Source: MGBC102946 sp022793145
GTDB taxonomy: Bacteria > Bacillota_I > Bacilli_A > RF39 > UBA660
Reading direction: 5' to 3'
DNA: 64,000 nucleotides
NCBI GenBank assembly: GCA_947426265.1
Contig: CANEDJ010000001.1
Location: forward strand, 1 to 64,000
Notes under the pieces: model-generated
Seen by the model: the letters and a program-made list of their open reading frames with translations, nothing else
The model's database searches: none
Told to the model about the DNA's origin: nothing
Program-made: the position numbers and the translations under genes
Shown: piece by piece, positions 8,006-17,192 of the stretch
Layout: each line of letters begins with the position of its first letter
Position numbering within the stretch: position 1 is the first letter of the stretch

Positions 8006-9148
8006 ATGATTTTAAGAAGTATAAAATTGAAAAATTTTCGTAATTATGAAACCTTAGAACTATCTTTTAAAGAAGGCATCAATATTGTATATGGTGAAAA
8101 TGCTCAAGGAAAAACCAATTTATTAGAAAGTATTTATGTATTAGCCCTTACAAAATCGCATCGGTCATTTATTGACTACAATTTAATCAAAGAGGGTGAA
8201 ATAAATTCTAAAATAACTGGTATTGTGGAAAAAGAGAATATAGCAACTACTTATGAAGTGTTATTAGAAAAGAAAAAAAAGAAATGCTTTATTGATAGTG
8301 ATGAAATAAAAAAACTATCAGATTATATTTCTAACTTAAATATCATCATATTTTATCCAGAGGATTTAGAAATTATAAAAGGTTCTCCTCAAATAAGAAG
8401 AAGATATTTAAATACTGAAATTAGCCAATTAGATAGAAATTACTTTAAAATTTTGAATGACTATATGAGACTTTTAAAAATGAGAAATGAATCTTTAAAA
8501 AATATGATTTCCTATTCGGGAATGGAACATCCTTATTTTAAAGCAGTAACTGACTATTTTATAGAAAAAGCAGCACTACTATATAAGATGAGAATAAAGT
8601 TTATTCAAAAAATAAATGAATATTGTGAAGCTATATTTTTAGACATTTCAGGGAAAAAAGGATTTCATATTGAGTATGAAAGTAGTTTTAAATTAGAAAA
8701 TTTATCATTAGAAGAGATAAAAGACCAATTAAGAAAAAAGATAACAGAAGTGTCAACTTCAGAGTATAGGGCTAAAATAAGCTTAATAGGGCCTCATAAA
8801 GATGATATTAGTTTTTGGATAGATACCATCAACTTACGTAATTTTGGCTCTCAGGGACAGCAAAGAATGGCAATTTTAGCGATTAAACTTTCTGAAATTA
8901 CTGTTTTTGAAAATTATTGTCATGATAAACCGATATTATTATTAGATGATGTGTTTAGTGAATTGGATGATGGCAAAAAAAATAATCTTTTATCCTATAT
9001 TAGTAGTGATATACAAACAATCATTACTACAACAGAAATAAGCAATATAGAAAATTCTATTTTAGAAAAATCAAAATTAATTGAGATTGCAAATGGTGCG
9101 ATAGAGAAGATAACAGAGGTGAATAAACATGGAAGAAAACAAGATTGA
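8006..9148 (+). CDS. recF: DNA replication/repair protein RecF
   Basis: RecF is an SMC/ABC-like ATPase that helps load RecA at gaps. The ATG at 8006, preceded by AGAGGAG, gives the standard start MILRSIKLKNFRNYE (380 aa). The open frame runs further upstream through the promoter and comK terminator but is not coding there. Walker A GENAQGKTN is near residue 30, the signature GSQGQQRM near 285, and Walker B ILLLDDVFSELD near 311. The end overlaps the gyrB start by 20 bp, as in many Bacilli. Confidence 0.96.
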   Translation: MILRSIKLKNFRNYETLELSFKEGINIVYGENAQGKTNLLESIYVLALTKSHRSFIDYNLIKEGEINSKITGIVEKENIATTYEVLLEKKKKKCFIDSDEIKKLSDYISNLNIIIFYPEDLEIIKGSPQIRRRYLNTEISQLDRNYFKILNDYMRLLKMRNESLKNMISYSGMEHPYFKAVTDYFIEKAALLYKMRIKFIQKINEYCEAIFLDISGKKGFHIEYESSFKLENLSLEEIKDQLRKKITEVSTSEYRAKISLIGPHKDDISFWIDTINLRNFGSQGQQRMAILAIKLSEITVFENYCHDKPILLLDDVFSELDDGKKNNLLSYISSDIQTIITTTEISNIENSILEKSKLIEIANGAIEKITEVNKHGRKQD

Positions 9149-11057
9149 ACATTATGATGCTTCGGATATACAAGTTTTGGAAGGATTAGAAGCAGTTAGA
9201 AAGCGTCCAGGAATGTATATTGGTTCAACAAGTGAAAAAGGACTTCATCATTTAGTCTGGGAAATCGTAGACAATGCGATAGATGAAGCCTTAGCTGGAT
9301 ATTGTGATGATATTGAAATTATTATCAATGATGATAATTCGATTACTGTAAAAGACGATGGTCGTGGAATTCCAACAGGGACCCATCCAAAGACTGGAAT
9401 ATCAACTGTAGAAACTGTATACACAGTACTGCATGCAGGTGGAAAATTTGGAGGCGGAGGATATAAAGTCTCTGGAGGTTTACACGGAGTAGGAGCGAGT
9501 GTAGTAAATGCGCTTAGTACATGGGTAGAAGTAAAGGTTTATCAAAATAGTAAAATATATCAAGTGCGTTTCGAAAATGGAGGGCATATTGTTCAGCCAT
9601 TAACAGTAATAGGAGAATGCTCTCCTGATAGAACAGGAACAACCGTTACATTTAAAGCAGACCCAGAAATTTTTACAGAAACAACCGTTTATGATTATGA
9701 TACATTAAAAACAAGAGTTCGAGAATTGGCTTTTTTAAATCGTGGACTTCGTATCATACTTTGTGATGATAGGGAAGCAGATAAAAAGAAAGAAGAGTTT
9801 GTATATGAAGGTGGTATTAGTGAATATGTTGCTTATTTAAATAAAAATAAAACAGCAATTCATGAACAGATTATTCATTTGTCAGGCGAAGAAAAAGGAA
9901 TCACTTTAGAAGTCGCATTGCAATATAACTCTGGCTATTCCTCAAACATATATTCGTTTACGAATAATATTAATACATATGAGGGAGGAACTCATGAAGA
10001 AGGAGTTCGTAGAGCATTAACAAGAATTATCAATAGTTATGCTAGAAGTCATAAATTTTTAAAGGATAATGAAGAATCTTTAACTGTAGATGATGTTAAA
10101 GAAGGATTGACAATGATTATTTCTTGTAAACATCCAGACCCTCAATTTGAAGGACAAACAAAGACAAAACTAGGAAATAGTGAAGTTAGAAAGATAGCTG
10201 ATTCTGTATTTAGTGAAGGTTTTGAAAGATTTCTATTAGAAAATCCAGAAGAAGCAAAAATAGTTGTGGAAAAATCCATGACAGCAGCTCGCGCTAGAGT
10301 AGCAGCGAAAAAAGCCAGAGAAATGACAAGGCGAAAAAATGTTCTTGAAGTATCTAGTTTGCCAGGAAAACTTGCTGATTGCTCAAGCAAAGACGCAAGT
10401 GAATGCGAAATCTATATCGTGGAGGGAGATTCAGCAGGGGGAAGTGCGAAACAAGGACGAGATAGTAGAACACAGGCAATCTTACCGTTAAGAGGAAAAA
10501 TATTAAATGTGGAAAAAGCAAGATTGGATAGAATATTTTCCAATAATGAAATTCGTTCTATGATTACTGCATTTGGAACTGGAATAGGAGACGAATTTGA
10601 TATTTCAAAATTAAGATATCATAAAATAATAATTATGTCGGATGCCGACGTTGATGGTGCACATATTAGAATTTTATTGTTAACATTCTTCTATCGTTAT
10701 TTTAAACCATTGGTAGAAGGTGGATACATTTATGCAGCTCAACCACCTTTATATAAAATAGATTATGGAAAAAACCGTAAATACTTATATTCAGATGATG
10801 AATTAGCTGATTACTTAAAAACCATTCCAGAAGGGACAAAGACGTCTTTACAGCGTTATAAAGGTCTAGGAGAAATGGATTATGACCAATTGTGGGAAAC
10901 TACAATGAATCCAGAGAATAGAACGTTATTAAGAATTACAATTGATGACGCTATGCAAGCAGACCAAGTTCTATCAGAATTAATGGGTGAAGAAGTAGAA
11001 CCAAGAAAAAGATATATAGAAGAACACGCAAAAGACGTGGAAAATCTAGACATTTAG
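9129..11057 (+). CDS. gyrB: DNA gyrase subunit B
   Basis: GyrB is the ATPase subunit of gyrase, which introduces negative supercoils with GyrA. The 642-aa protein has a GHKL ATPase domain (VDNAIDEALAGYCD, DDGRGIP, GGLHGVGASVVNALS). Its Toprim domain has EGDSAGGSAKQGRD near residue 432, the metal-binding DADVDGAHI, and the family ending QRYKGLGEM. Length and order are normal, and translational coupling to recF is likely from the 20-bp overlap. A 13-bp gap leads to gyrA. Confidence 0.97.
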   Translation: MEENKIEHYDASDIQVLEGLEAVRKRPGMYIGSTSEKGLHHLVWEIVDNAIDEALAGYCDDIEIIINDDNSITVKDDGRGIPTGTHPKTGISTVETVYTVLHAGGKFGGGGYKVSGGLHGVGASVVNALSTWVEVKVYQNSKIYQVRFENGGHIVQPLTVIGECSPDRTGTTVTFKADPEIFTETTVYDYDTLKTRVRELAFLNRGLRIILCDDREADKKKEEFVYEGGISEYVAYLNKNKTAIHEQIIHLSGEEKGITLEVALQYNSGYSSNIYSFTNNINTYEGGTHEEGVRRALTRIINSYARSHKFLKDNEESLTVDDVKEGLTMIISCKHPDPQFEGQTKTKLGNSEVRKIADSVFSEGFERFLLENPEEAKIVVEKSMTAARARVAAKKAREMTRRKNVLEVSSLPGKLADCSSKDASECEIYIVEGDSAGGSAKQGRDSRTQAILPLRGKILNVEKARLDRIFSNNEIRSMITAFGTGIGDEFDISKLRYHKIIIMSDADVDGAHIRILLLTFFYRYFKPLVEGGYIYAAQPPLYKIDYGKNRKYLYSDDELADYLKTIPEGTKTSLQRYKGLGEMDYDQLWETTMNPENRTLLRITIDDAMQADQVLSELMGEEVEPRKRYIEEHAKDVENLDI

Positions 11058-11070
11058 GGGGTGAATAAAA

Positions 11071-13539
11071 ATGGCAGAAATATTAAAAGATTTACATTTT
11101 GAAAAAGAAATTAGAAAATCCTTCTTAGATTATGCAATGAGTGTTATTGTAGCTCGTGCTTTACCAGATGTAAGGGATGGTCTTAAACCAGTACAACGAA
11201 GAATAATTTATGGAATGAACGATTTGGGAGCAACATCAAATGTAGCGCATAAAAAATCAGCACGTATTACTGGAGATGTAATGGGACGTTTCCATCCACA
11301 TGGAGATTCAAGTATTTATGAAGCATTAGTACGTATGGCTCAAGATTTCTCATATCGTTATATGTTAGTAGATGGGCATGGTAATTTTGGTTCCATAGAT
11401 GGAGATGGAGCAGCAGCTCAACGTTATACAGAAGCTAGAATGTCAAAATTAAGTATGGAATTAGTACGAGACATAAATAAAAATACAGTTGATTTTGAAC
11501 CTACTTACACAGCAGAGGAAAATGAACCAAGTGTATTACCATCTCGTTTTCCAAACCTTTTGGTAAATGGTGCAACAGGAATAGCAGTAGGAATGGCAAC
11601 AAATATTCCACCACACAATTTAACAGAAGTAATCAATGGCATTATTGCACTAATTGATAATCCTGAATTATCAGTAGTAGAACTGATGGAATATATTAAA
11701 GGGCCAGATTTTCCAACTGGAGCAACCATATTAGGAAATGCTGGAATAAGAAAAGCATATGAAACAGGAAAAGGCATTATAACAGTACGTTCTAAGGCGG
11801 AAATTCATGAAACAAAAAGTGGAAAATCTCAGATTATTGTAAATGAAATTCCATATATGATAAATAAAGCAGTATTAATTAGTAAAATAGCAGACCTGGT
11901 AAGAGAAAAAGTGATAGATGGAATTACGGATTTACGAGATGAATCAAACAGAGATGGAATTCGAATTGTAATCGAGATTAGAAGAGATGCTAATCCAAAT
12001 GTAGTTTTAAATAATTTATATAAGCATACATCACTTCAAACAACTTATGGAATTAATAATTTAGCAATAGTAAATAAAGAACCTAGAATATTAAGTTTGA
12101 AAGAAATACTAGAAACTTATATTGAACATCAAAGAATTGTAATAATTAGAAGAACACAATTTGATTTGGATAAGGCATTAGCCAGAGAACATATTTTAGA
12201 AGGACTAAAAATTGCATTAGACCATATAGATGAAATTGTGCAATTATTGAAAAAATCAAAAAATGATGAAGAAGCATTAAAAGAATTAATGGAGAGATTC
12301 GGTCTTAGTGAAACGCAAGGAAAAGCAATTTTAGAAATGAAATTAAGACGTTTGACTGGATTGGAAAGAGAAAAAATAGAATCTGAATTAGCAGAATTAG
12401 AATTAACAATTGCAGATTTAAAAGATATCTTAGAAAAATCAGAAAGAGTATTAGCAATTATTAAAGAAGAATTAACAGAGATTAAAAACAAATATGGAGA
12501 TGAAAGACGTACTAATATTGACATGACAGCAATAGACTTCATAGAAGATGAATCTTTAATCCCAGTAGAGGATGTTGTTATAACCTTAACAAATAAAGGG
12601 TATATAAAAAGAATGACAAGCGAAACATATAAAACGCAAAATCGTGGAGGCGTAGGAATAAAGGGAATGGCAACGAATGAAGAAGACTTTGTAGAAAATT
12701 TGGTTTCTATGACAACGCATGATTACTTATTATTCTTTACGAACAAAGGAAAAGTTTATCGGATGAAAGGATATGAAATTCCTTTATATAGTAGACAATC
12801 AAAAGGGTTACCAATCGTCAATTTATTGCCGATAGATAAAGATGATACGATTAATGTAATGTTAAAAGTAAGCAGTGAAGAAACTTCTAAATATTTGGTA
12901 TTCTGTACAAGAAAAGGTCTTGTAAAAAGGACAGCACTTTCTGAATTTGATAACATTAGAACAAATGGTAAATTAGCAATTTCTCTTAGAGAAGATGATG
13001 AACTCATTTCAGTAAAGAAAACAAATGGAGAAAACGAAATTTTAATTGCATCATCAAATGGTCGAATGATAAGGTTTGATGAAAATGAAATTAGAATTAT
13101 GGGACGTAGTGCTTCAGGAGTAAAAGGAATTGAAATGGATGAAGGAATTGCTGTAGGACTAGAAATAGCAGAAGCAAATCAACAAGTTTTAATTGTTACA
13201 GAAAAAGGATATGGAAAACAGACTGACTTAGAAGAATATAGAATTACTCATAGAGGAAGCAAAGGAGTAAAGGCATTAAATATTACAGATAAAAACGGCA
13301 GTATTGTAGCATTCCATTCTGTGCATGGAGAAGAGGATTTGATGATAGTAACAGATAGTGGTATTATTATTAGAATTTCTTTAGGACAAGTATCAAAAAC
13401 AGGAAGAGTAGCACAAGGTGTTCGTTTGATAAATTTAAAAGAAGAACAGAAAGTAGCTACAGCGGCTGTTATCGATAAAGAAGAAAGCGAAATAGAAGAA
13501 GACTCTGAAGACGTTGCAGAGGATAAACCAGAAGCATAA
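11071..13539 (+). CDS. gyrA: DNA gyrase subunit A
   Basis: GyrA carries the DNA breakage-reunion site. Of its 822 aa, the catalytic Tyr is in AAQRYTEARM near residue 119. The quinolone-determining region reads HPHGDSSIYEALVRM near residue 76, with the Ser that is usually found in sensitive enzymes. The C-terminal beta-pinwheel contains the GyrA-box-like QNRGGVGIKG near residue 530. A short acidic tail (EESEIEEDSEDVAEDKPEA) ends the protein. A GGGGGTG ribosome binding site precedes the ATG, and a strong terminator overlaps the stop. Confidence 0.97.
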   Translation: MAEILKDLHFEKEIRKSFLDYAMSVIVARALPDVRDGLKPVQRRIIYGMNDLGATSNVAHKKSARITGDVMGRFHPHGDSSIYEALVRMAQDFSYRYMLVDGHGNFGSIDGDGAAAQRYTEARMSKLSMELVRDINKNTVDFEPTYTAEENEPSVLPSRFPNLLVNGATGIAVGMATNIPPHNLTEVINGIIALIDNPELSVVELMEYIKGPDFPTGATILGNAGIRKAYETGKGIITVRSKAEIHETKSGKSQIIVNEIPYMINKAVLISKIADLVREKVIDGITDLRDESNRDGIRIVIEIRRDANPNVVLNNLYKHTSLQTTYGINNLAIVNKEPRILSLKEILETYIEHQRIVIIRRTQFDLDKALAREHILEGLKIALDHIDEIVQLLKKSKNDEEALKELMERFGLSETQGKAILEMKLRRLTGLEREKIESELAELELTIADLKDILEKSERVLAIIKEELTEIKNKYGDERRTNIDMTAIDFIEDESLIPVEDVVITLTNKGYIKRMTSETYKTQNRGGVGIKGMATNEEDFVENLVSMTTHDYLLFFTNKGKVYRMKGYEIPLYSRQSKGLPIVNLLPIDKDDTINVMLKVSSEETSKYLVFCTRKGLVKRTALSEFDNIRTNGKLAISLREDDELISVKKTNGENEILIASSNGRMIRFDENEIRIMGRSASGVKGIEMDEGIAVGLEIAEANQQVLIVTEKGYGKQTDLEEYRITHRGSKGVKALNITDKNGSIVAFHSVHGEEDLMIVTDSGIIIRISLGQVSKTGRVAQGVRLINLKEEQKVATAAVIDKEESEIEEDSEDVAEDKPEA

Positions 13540-13556
13540 AAATGCTTCTGGTTTTT
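13526..13556 (+). terminator. Rho-independent terminator after gyrA
   Basis: A perfect 10-bp GC-containing hairpin (13528-13537 with 13542-13551, AAAA loop) is followed by TTTTT. It begins within the last codons of gyrA. Confidence 0.92.
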
Positions 13557-13559
13557 GTA

Positions 13560-13575
13560 TGTTCCACGTGAAACA
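13560..13575 (+). other. parS: parS site 1 (ParB/Spo0J binding)
   Basis: TGTTCCACGTGAAACA differs by one base from a perfect 16-bp palindrome and closely matches the B. subtilis parS consensus TGTTNCACGTGAAACA. It is one of three copies in the gyrA-ffs gap. Confidence 0.93.
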
Positions 13576-13603
13576 TACAGTGGATGATAAGAGAATAAAA
13601 AAA

Positions 13604-13619
13604 TGTTCCACGTGAAACA
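13604..13619 (+). other. parS: parS site 2 (ParB/Spo0J binding)
   Basis: A second identical copy, TGTTCCACGTGAAACA, in the same orientation as site 1 and with a 44-bp start-to-start distance. Confidence 0.93.
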
Positions 13620-13638
13620 TCGAAGTAAAAAAACAAAA

Positions 13639-13654
13639 TGTTTCACGTGGAACA
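13639..13654 (-). other. parS: parS site 3, inverted (ParB/Spo0J binding)
   Basis: TGTTTCACGTGGAACA on the plus strand is the exact reverse complement of sites 1 and 2. It starts 35 bp after site 2. Confidence 0.93.
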
Positions 13655-13698
13655 TTAAATTTGTTTGCAAATAATCATTAAATGATATATCCTATATA

Positions 13699-13774
13699 TG
13701 ACGCAACATTCATGTTTGAACCAGGTCAGAATTGGAAGATAGCAGCCTTAAAAACCTCTGAGTGTGTGCGTCAT
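13699..13774 (+). ncRNA. ffs: Signal recognition particle 4.5S-type RNA
   Basis: The RNA is a small bacterial SRP RNA (about 76 nt) that pairs with Ffh to target nascent membrane proteins. The ends ATGACGCA (13699-13706) and TGCGTCAT (13767-13774) are exact complements. The apical domain has the conserved internal-loop halves around CCAGGTCAG (13721-13729), the tetraloop region GGAAG (13734-13738), and AGCAGC (13741-13746). A T-run (13774-13780) ends it. It lacks the Alu domain of B. subtilis scRNA. Its position before tadA/dnaX is common in Bacilli. Confidence 0.93.
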
Positions 13775-13799
13775 TTTTTTGTATAAGGATGTGATTGGT

Positions 13800-14258
13800 T
13801 TGGAAGATAAATATTATATGGAAGAAGCAATAAAAGAAGCAGAAAAAGCATATAAAGAAGGAGATGTCCCTGTAGGAGCGGTTCTGGTTTACAACGATAG
13901 AATTATTGCTAAAAATCATAACCGAAAAGAAATCAATAGAAATGCAATAGACCATGCTGAAATATTGGTGATAAAAGAAGCCTGTGAACAATTTCAAAAT
14001 TGGCACTTAGAAGAATGCACTTTATATGTTACTTTAGAACCTTGTCTAATGTGTGCAGGTGCAATCATTCAATCGAGAATCAAAAAGCTAGTGTATGCAA
14101 CATCTAGTCCTAAATTTGGCTATATAGAAAGTTTGAATAAAATGACGAATGAAAAAAACAATCATATTCCAATTATAGAAAAAGGAGTTTGTGAAATAGA
14201 AGCATCAAATCTATTAAAAAAGTTTTTCAAAGATAAAAGAGGTCAAATGAAAGATTGA
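13800..14258 (+). CDS. tadA: tRNA-specific adenosine deaminase TadA
   Basis: TadA makes inosine-34 in tRNA-Arg(ACG). The zinc/catalytic motifs are HAEI near residue 58 and the PCxxC-type LEPCLMCAGA near residue 83. I chose the TTG at 13800 (152 aa) because AAGGATGTGAT, nearly the full anti-SD complement, lies just upstream. An earlier in-frame ATG at 13764 falls inside the SRP RNA gene and is unlikely. It ends with TGA inside the terminator that precedes dnaX. Confidence 0.93.
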   Translation: MEDKYYMEEAIKEAEKAYKEGDVPVGAVLVYNDRIIAKNHNRKEINRNAIDHAEILVIKEACEQFQNWHLEECTLYVTLEPCLMCAGAIIQSRIKKLVYATSSPKFGYIESLNKMTNEKNNHIPIIEKGVCEIEASNLLKKFFKDKRGQMKD

Positions 14259-14270
14259 CCTTTTATTATA
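14235..14270 (+). terminator. Rho-independent terminator after tadA
   Basis: GGTCAA (14241-14246) pairs with TTGACC (14255-14260), and flanking A/T extends the stem to about 10 bp. A T-rich run follows. The stop codon of tadA lies inside the hairpin. Confidence 0.75.
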
Positions 14271-14281
14271 GGATAAATTTG

Positions 14282-14290
14282 TGTTATAAT
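14282..14290 (+). promoter_or_regulatory. Extended -10 promoter for dnaX
   Basis: TG-T-TATAAT (TATAAT at 14285-14290) lies 22 bp upstream of the dnaX ATG, directly after the tadA terminator. No strong -35 box is seen. Confidence 0.5.
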
Positions 14291-14311
14291 AAAACTGTTT
14301 GGAGGTGGAAT

Positions 14312-16027
14312 ATGTATCAAGCCTTATATAGAAAATATAGGCCAACTCGATTTGATGATGTAGTAGGCCAGGACACAATTGTTCAAACATTAAAAAATGC
14401 AATCGCAAATAATAAATTAACCCATGCTTATTTATTTTCTGGGCCAAGAGGAACAGGAAAAACAAGCACAGCTAAAATATTAGCTAAAACTATCAATTGT
14501 CAAAACTTAAAGGGGTTTGAACCTTGTAATGAATGTGATAGTTGTATTCAAATAAATAATAAGCAGAGTACAGACATTATTGAAATAGATGCAGCATCAA
14601 ATAATGGTGTGGATGAAATTAGAGAACTAAAAAGTAAAGTAAACTTGGTACCATCTAATAGTAAATATAAAGTTTATATTATTGATGAAGTTCATATGTT
14701 AAGCACAGGCGCTTTTAATGCACTATTAAAGACATTAGAAGAACCTCCATCTCATATCTTATTTATTTTGGCAACAACAGAAGCGCATAAAATCCCAGCA
14801 ACAATATTATCAAGATGCCAAAGATTTGATTTTAAAAAAATAAGTGTAAATAAGATAATGGAAAACTTAAAAAAAATAGTAGAGCAAGAAAATATTATAA
14901 TTGAAGAAGAAGCATTAAAAGAAATTGCTATTCTATCACAAGGTGGAATGAGAGATTCCATTAGTTTATTAGATCAAGTTATTTCATATTGTCCAAATAA
15001 TATAACTTGTCAAGACGTACATGATATTAATGGAACAATTGGAAATGAAGAAATGAATCATATTATACAGATGATATTGGATAATAATATTACTGAATTA
15101 CTTAAAAAGTTTGATGAATTGGACGATAAAGGTAAGAATTTGATAAAACTAGTAGAAGAATTAATCTATTATCTGAAAAATATATTAGTATTTCAAATAG
15201 CGCCTGATTATTTTGATAAAACAGAACAGCAAAACTATTTAGGATTAAGCCATAATATGAATCAAAATTTGTTATTAAATTATATTCATCAATTTTCAGA
15301 AGCAATATATGAAATGAAAAATTCAGATAATGAAAAAATAACATTAGAATTACATTTAATAAAAATGTTAAATTTATCTCAAAAAGAATATAAAAATGAG
15401 AATAAAAGTGACAAAATAGCAGAAAAAGAAACAGAAAATAATAAAATGCCTGAAAAAACAGCAAAAAACGACTTTAGCGTAGAAATAACACAAATACCAA
15501 AAACTGTTGAAAATAAAGGGAAAAATGAGAAAGTTGAAAATAAAACAGAGAAAATAGATGAAAATAGAATAGAAGAAATAAAAAAAATAAGAATTAATAA
15601 TACTTTATGTATCTTTAATAGAAAACAACTTTTAGAATATAAAGAAAAAATAAATATGATTTCTACTTGTTTGATAGACGAAAACTGTAGTCAGTGGGCA
15701 TCTTTGATTCTAGATGGTGAATTAAAAGCAGCAGGAAAAGGATATATGATTTTTGTATATAAAGATGAACCAATGGAATATTTATTTAATCATAATTGGC
15801 AGCCAATAGAATCAATTATCAAGAGAACGTATGAGGAAGATATAAAAGTGGTAGCAACTAACATTGATGATTGGAATGAAATAAAACAAGAATTTAATTC
15901 AAAATCGAAAACGTATGATTGGCAAGAAGAGCCAGAACTTTATCATGAATTAGAAAATGAGTTTATTAAAACAGAAAAAAATAAAATAGAAAGTATGTTT
16001 GAAGATATCATAGAATATAGCGAATAG
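14312..16027 (+). CDS. dnaX: DNA polymerase III gamma/tau subunit
   Basis: DnaX is the AAA+ clamp-loader ATPase. The ATG at 14312 follows GGAGGTGG and gives the classic start MYQALYRKYRPTRFDDVVGQ (571 aa). Walker A GPRGTGKTS is near residue 44, zinc Cys residues lie in CNECDSC near 72, the Walker B-like region is IIDEVHML, and the SRC motif is in LSRCQRF near 168. The middle part (about 370-430) is Lys/Glu/Asn-rich and low complexity. No clear programmed frameshift signal was seen, so only the full-length form is predicted. Confidence 0.95.
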   Translation: MYQALYRKYRPTRFDDVVGQDTIVQTLKNAIANNKLTHAYLFSGPRGTGKTSTAKILAKTINCQNLKGFEPCNECDSCIQINNKQSTDIIEIDAASNNGVDEIRELKSKVNLVPSNSKYKVYIIDEVHMLSTGAFNALLKTLEEPPSHILFILATTEAHKIPATILSRCQRFDFKKISVNKIMENLKKIVEQENIIIEEEALKEIAILSQGGMRDSISLLDQVISYCPNNITCQDVHDINGTIGNEEMNHIIQMILDNNITELLKKFDELDDKGKNLIKLVEELIYYLKNILVFQIAPDYFDKTEQQNYLGLSHNMNQNLLLNYIHQFSEAIYEMKNSDNEKITLELHLIKMLNLSQKEYKNENKSDKIAEKETENNKMPEKTAKNDFSVEITQIPKTVENKGKNEKVENKTEKIDENRIEEIKKIRINNTLCIFNRKQLLEYKEKINMISTCLIDENCSQWASLILDGELKAAGKGYMIFVYKDEPMEYLFNHNWQPIESIIKRTYEEDIKVVATNIDDWNEIKQEFNSKSKTYDWQEEPELYHELENEFIKTEKNKIESMFEDIIEYSE

Positions 16028-16033
16028 GAGAGT

Positions 16034-16336
16034 GTGAAAATGAATATACAAGCAATGATGAAGCAAGCGCAGAAATTACAAAAAGATATGATGGAAGAAA
16101 AAGAAAAAATTGATAAAATGGAATTTGAAGGAACTTCTTCCTTTGTTACTGTAAAAGCAAATGGGAAAAAAGAAATATTAAGTGTAAAAATAGAACAAGA
16201 CAGTTTAGAGAAAGACGATATAGAAATGTTAGAAGATATGATTTTAGTAGCAACAAATGAAGCACTAAAAAAAGTAGATGATACTACAGAACAAAAAATG
16301 GGAAAATATACACAAGGACTTCCAGGGCTTTTCTAA
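16034..16336 (+). CDS. ybaB: Nucleoid-associated protein YbaB/EbfC
   Basis: A small DNA-binding protein of 100 aa, usually dimeric. It starts MNIQAMMKQAQKLQKDM with a coiled N-terminal helix and contains FVTVKANGKKEILSVKI in the beta-sheet core and a PGLF C-terminus. It sits between dnaX and recR, the universal order, 6 bp after dnaX and 1 bp before recR, showing tight co-transcription. Confidence 0.94.
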   Translation: MKMNIQAMMKQAQKLQKDMMEEKEKIDKMEFEGTSSFVTVKANGKKEILSVKIEQDSLEKDDIEMLEDMILVATNEALKKVDDTTEQKMGKYTQGLPGLF

Positions 16337-16337
16337 A

Positions 16338-16958
16338 ATGAATTATCCAACAACAATAAAACATTTGATTGAATGTTTTAAAAAACTTCCAGGTATTGGA
16401 GAAAAGACAGCAGAACGTTTGGCTCTTTCTACTTTAAATTTAGATGCAGAAATCATTCATTTATTTTCTGAATCTTTAGAGAATACCAAAACTAAAATTA
16501 GACGATGTGAAGTTTGTAATAATTTATCAGAAGAAGATGTATGTAGTATTTGTAAAGATAGTACTAGAGAACGTGATATTGTCTGTGTTGTAGAAGACCC
16601 TAAGAATGTAGCTCTTTTTGAAAAATTAGGTTCTTATCATGGACTATATCATGTACTAGATGGTTTAATATCACCATTAGATGGAATTAACCCAGAAGAT
16701 ATTAAAATAGAAACATTGATTGATAGAATTGAAAAAGATAATATTAAAGAAGTTATAATTGCAGTTAAACCAAGTATAGAAGGAGAAACAACTTCACTTT
16801 ATATATTAAAGTTATTAGAAAAAAAAGATGTTGTTGTTTCTAAAATTGCTCATGGAGTTCCTCTTGGAGCTGATATGGATTATATTGATACTTTAACTTT
16901 AGAGATGGCATTAGAAGATAGAAAAAAAATATCGAATAAAGAAGAAAATAATTCTTAA
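16338..16958 (+). CDS. recR: Recombination mediator protein RecR
   Basis: RecR acts with RecF/RecO in RecA loading. The ATG at 16338 gives MNYPTTIKHLIECFKKLPGIG with the helix-hairpin-helix PGIGEKTAERLA (206 aa). The zinc finger CEVCNNLSEEDVCSIC is near residue 56, and the Toprim segment VCVVEDPKNVALFEK follows. The end has the conserved HGVPLGADMDYIDTLTL. The upstream in-frame codons overlap ybaB and are not taken. Confidence 0.95.
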   Translation: MNYPTTIKHLIECFKKLPGIGEKTAERLALSTLNLDAEIIHLFSESLENTKTKIRRCEVCNNLSEEDVCSICKDSTRERDIVCVVEDPKNVALFEKLGSYHGLYHVLDGLISPLDGINPEDIKIETLIDRIEKDNIKEVIIAVKPSIEGETTSLYILKLLEKKDVVVSKIAHGVPLGADMDYIDTLTLEMALEDRKKISNKEENNS

Positions 16959-16988
16959 ATTGTTATCATAAACTATACTGGTGATAAT

Positions 16989-17177
16989 ATGATAAAAAAA
17001 ATATTTTCTTTTTTTAAAAAAATTGTAGTGAGTGGATTTTTGCTATATGGATTTAATTTAATAGTCGCACCACTCAATATTAGTATTCCTTTAAATTTTA
17101 TAACAGTTTTAACAATTTCTATATTAGGCCTTCCAGCCTTATTTGGATTTTTGGTAATTTTATTAGCGGTTTTTTAA
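16989..17177 (+). CDS. bofA: Pro-sigma-K processing inhibitor BofA family protein
   Basis: This 62-aa membrane protein has two hydrophobic segments. The C-terminal half (LNFITVLTISILGLPALFG) matches the BofA signature with the ILG(L/I)PG-like turn. In B. subtilis BofA inhibits the SpoIVFB protease during sporulation and lies just after recR, as here. GGTGAT precedes the ATG. Whether this organism sporulates cannot be judged from the window. SpoVT and RicT are also present. Confidence 0.8.
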   Translation: MIKKIFSFFKKIVVSGFLLYGFNLIVAPLNISIPLNFITVLTISILGLPALFGFLVILLAVF

Positions 17178-17192
17178 AAGCAGGTGAGAGAT

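Noticed and set aside
13248..13670. Minus-strand open frames across gyrA end and parS sites
   Set aside because: They are shadows of gyrA and non-coding DNA, with no ribosome binding site or recognisable product.
13764..13799. Upstream ATG start for tadA
   Set aside because: It lies within the SRP RNA 3' stem; the TTG at 13800 has an almost full Shine-Dalgarno match.
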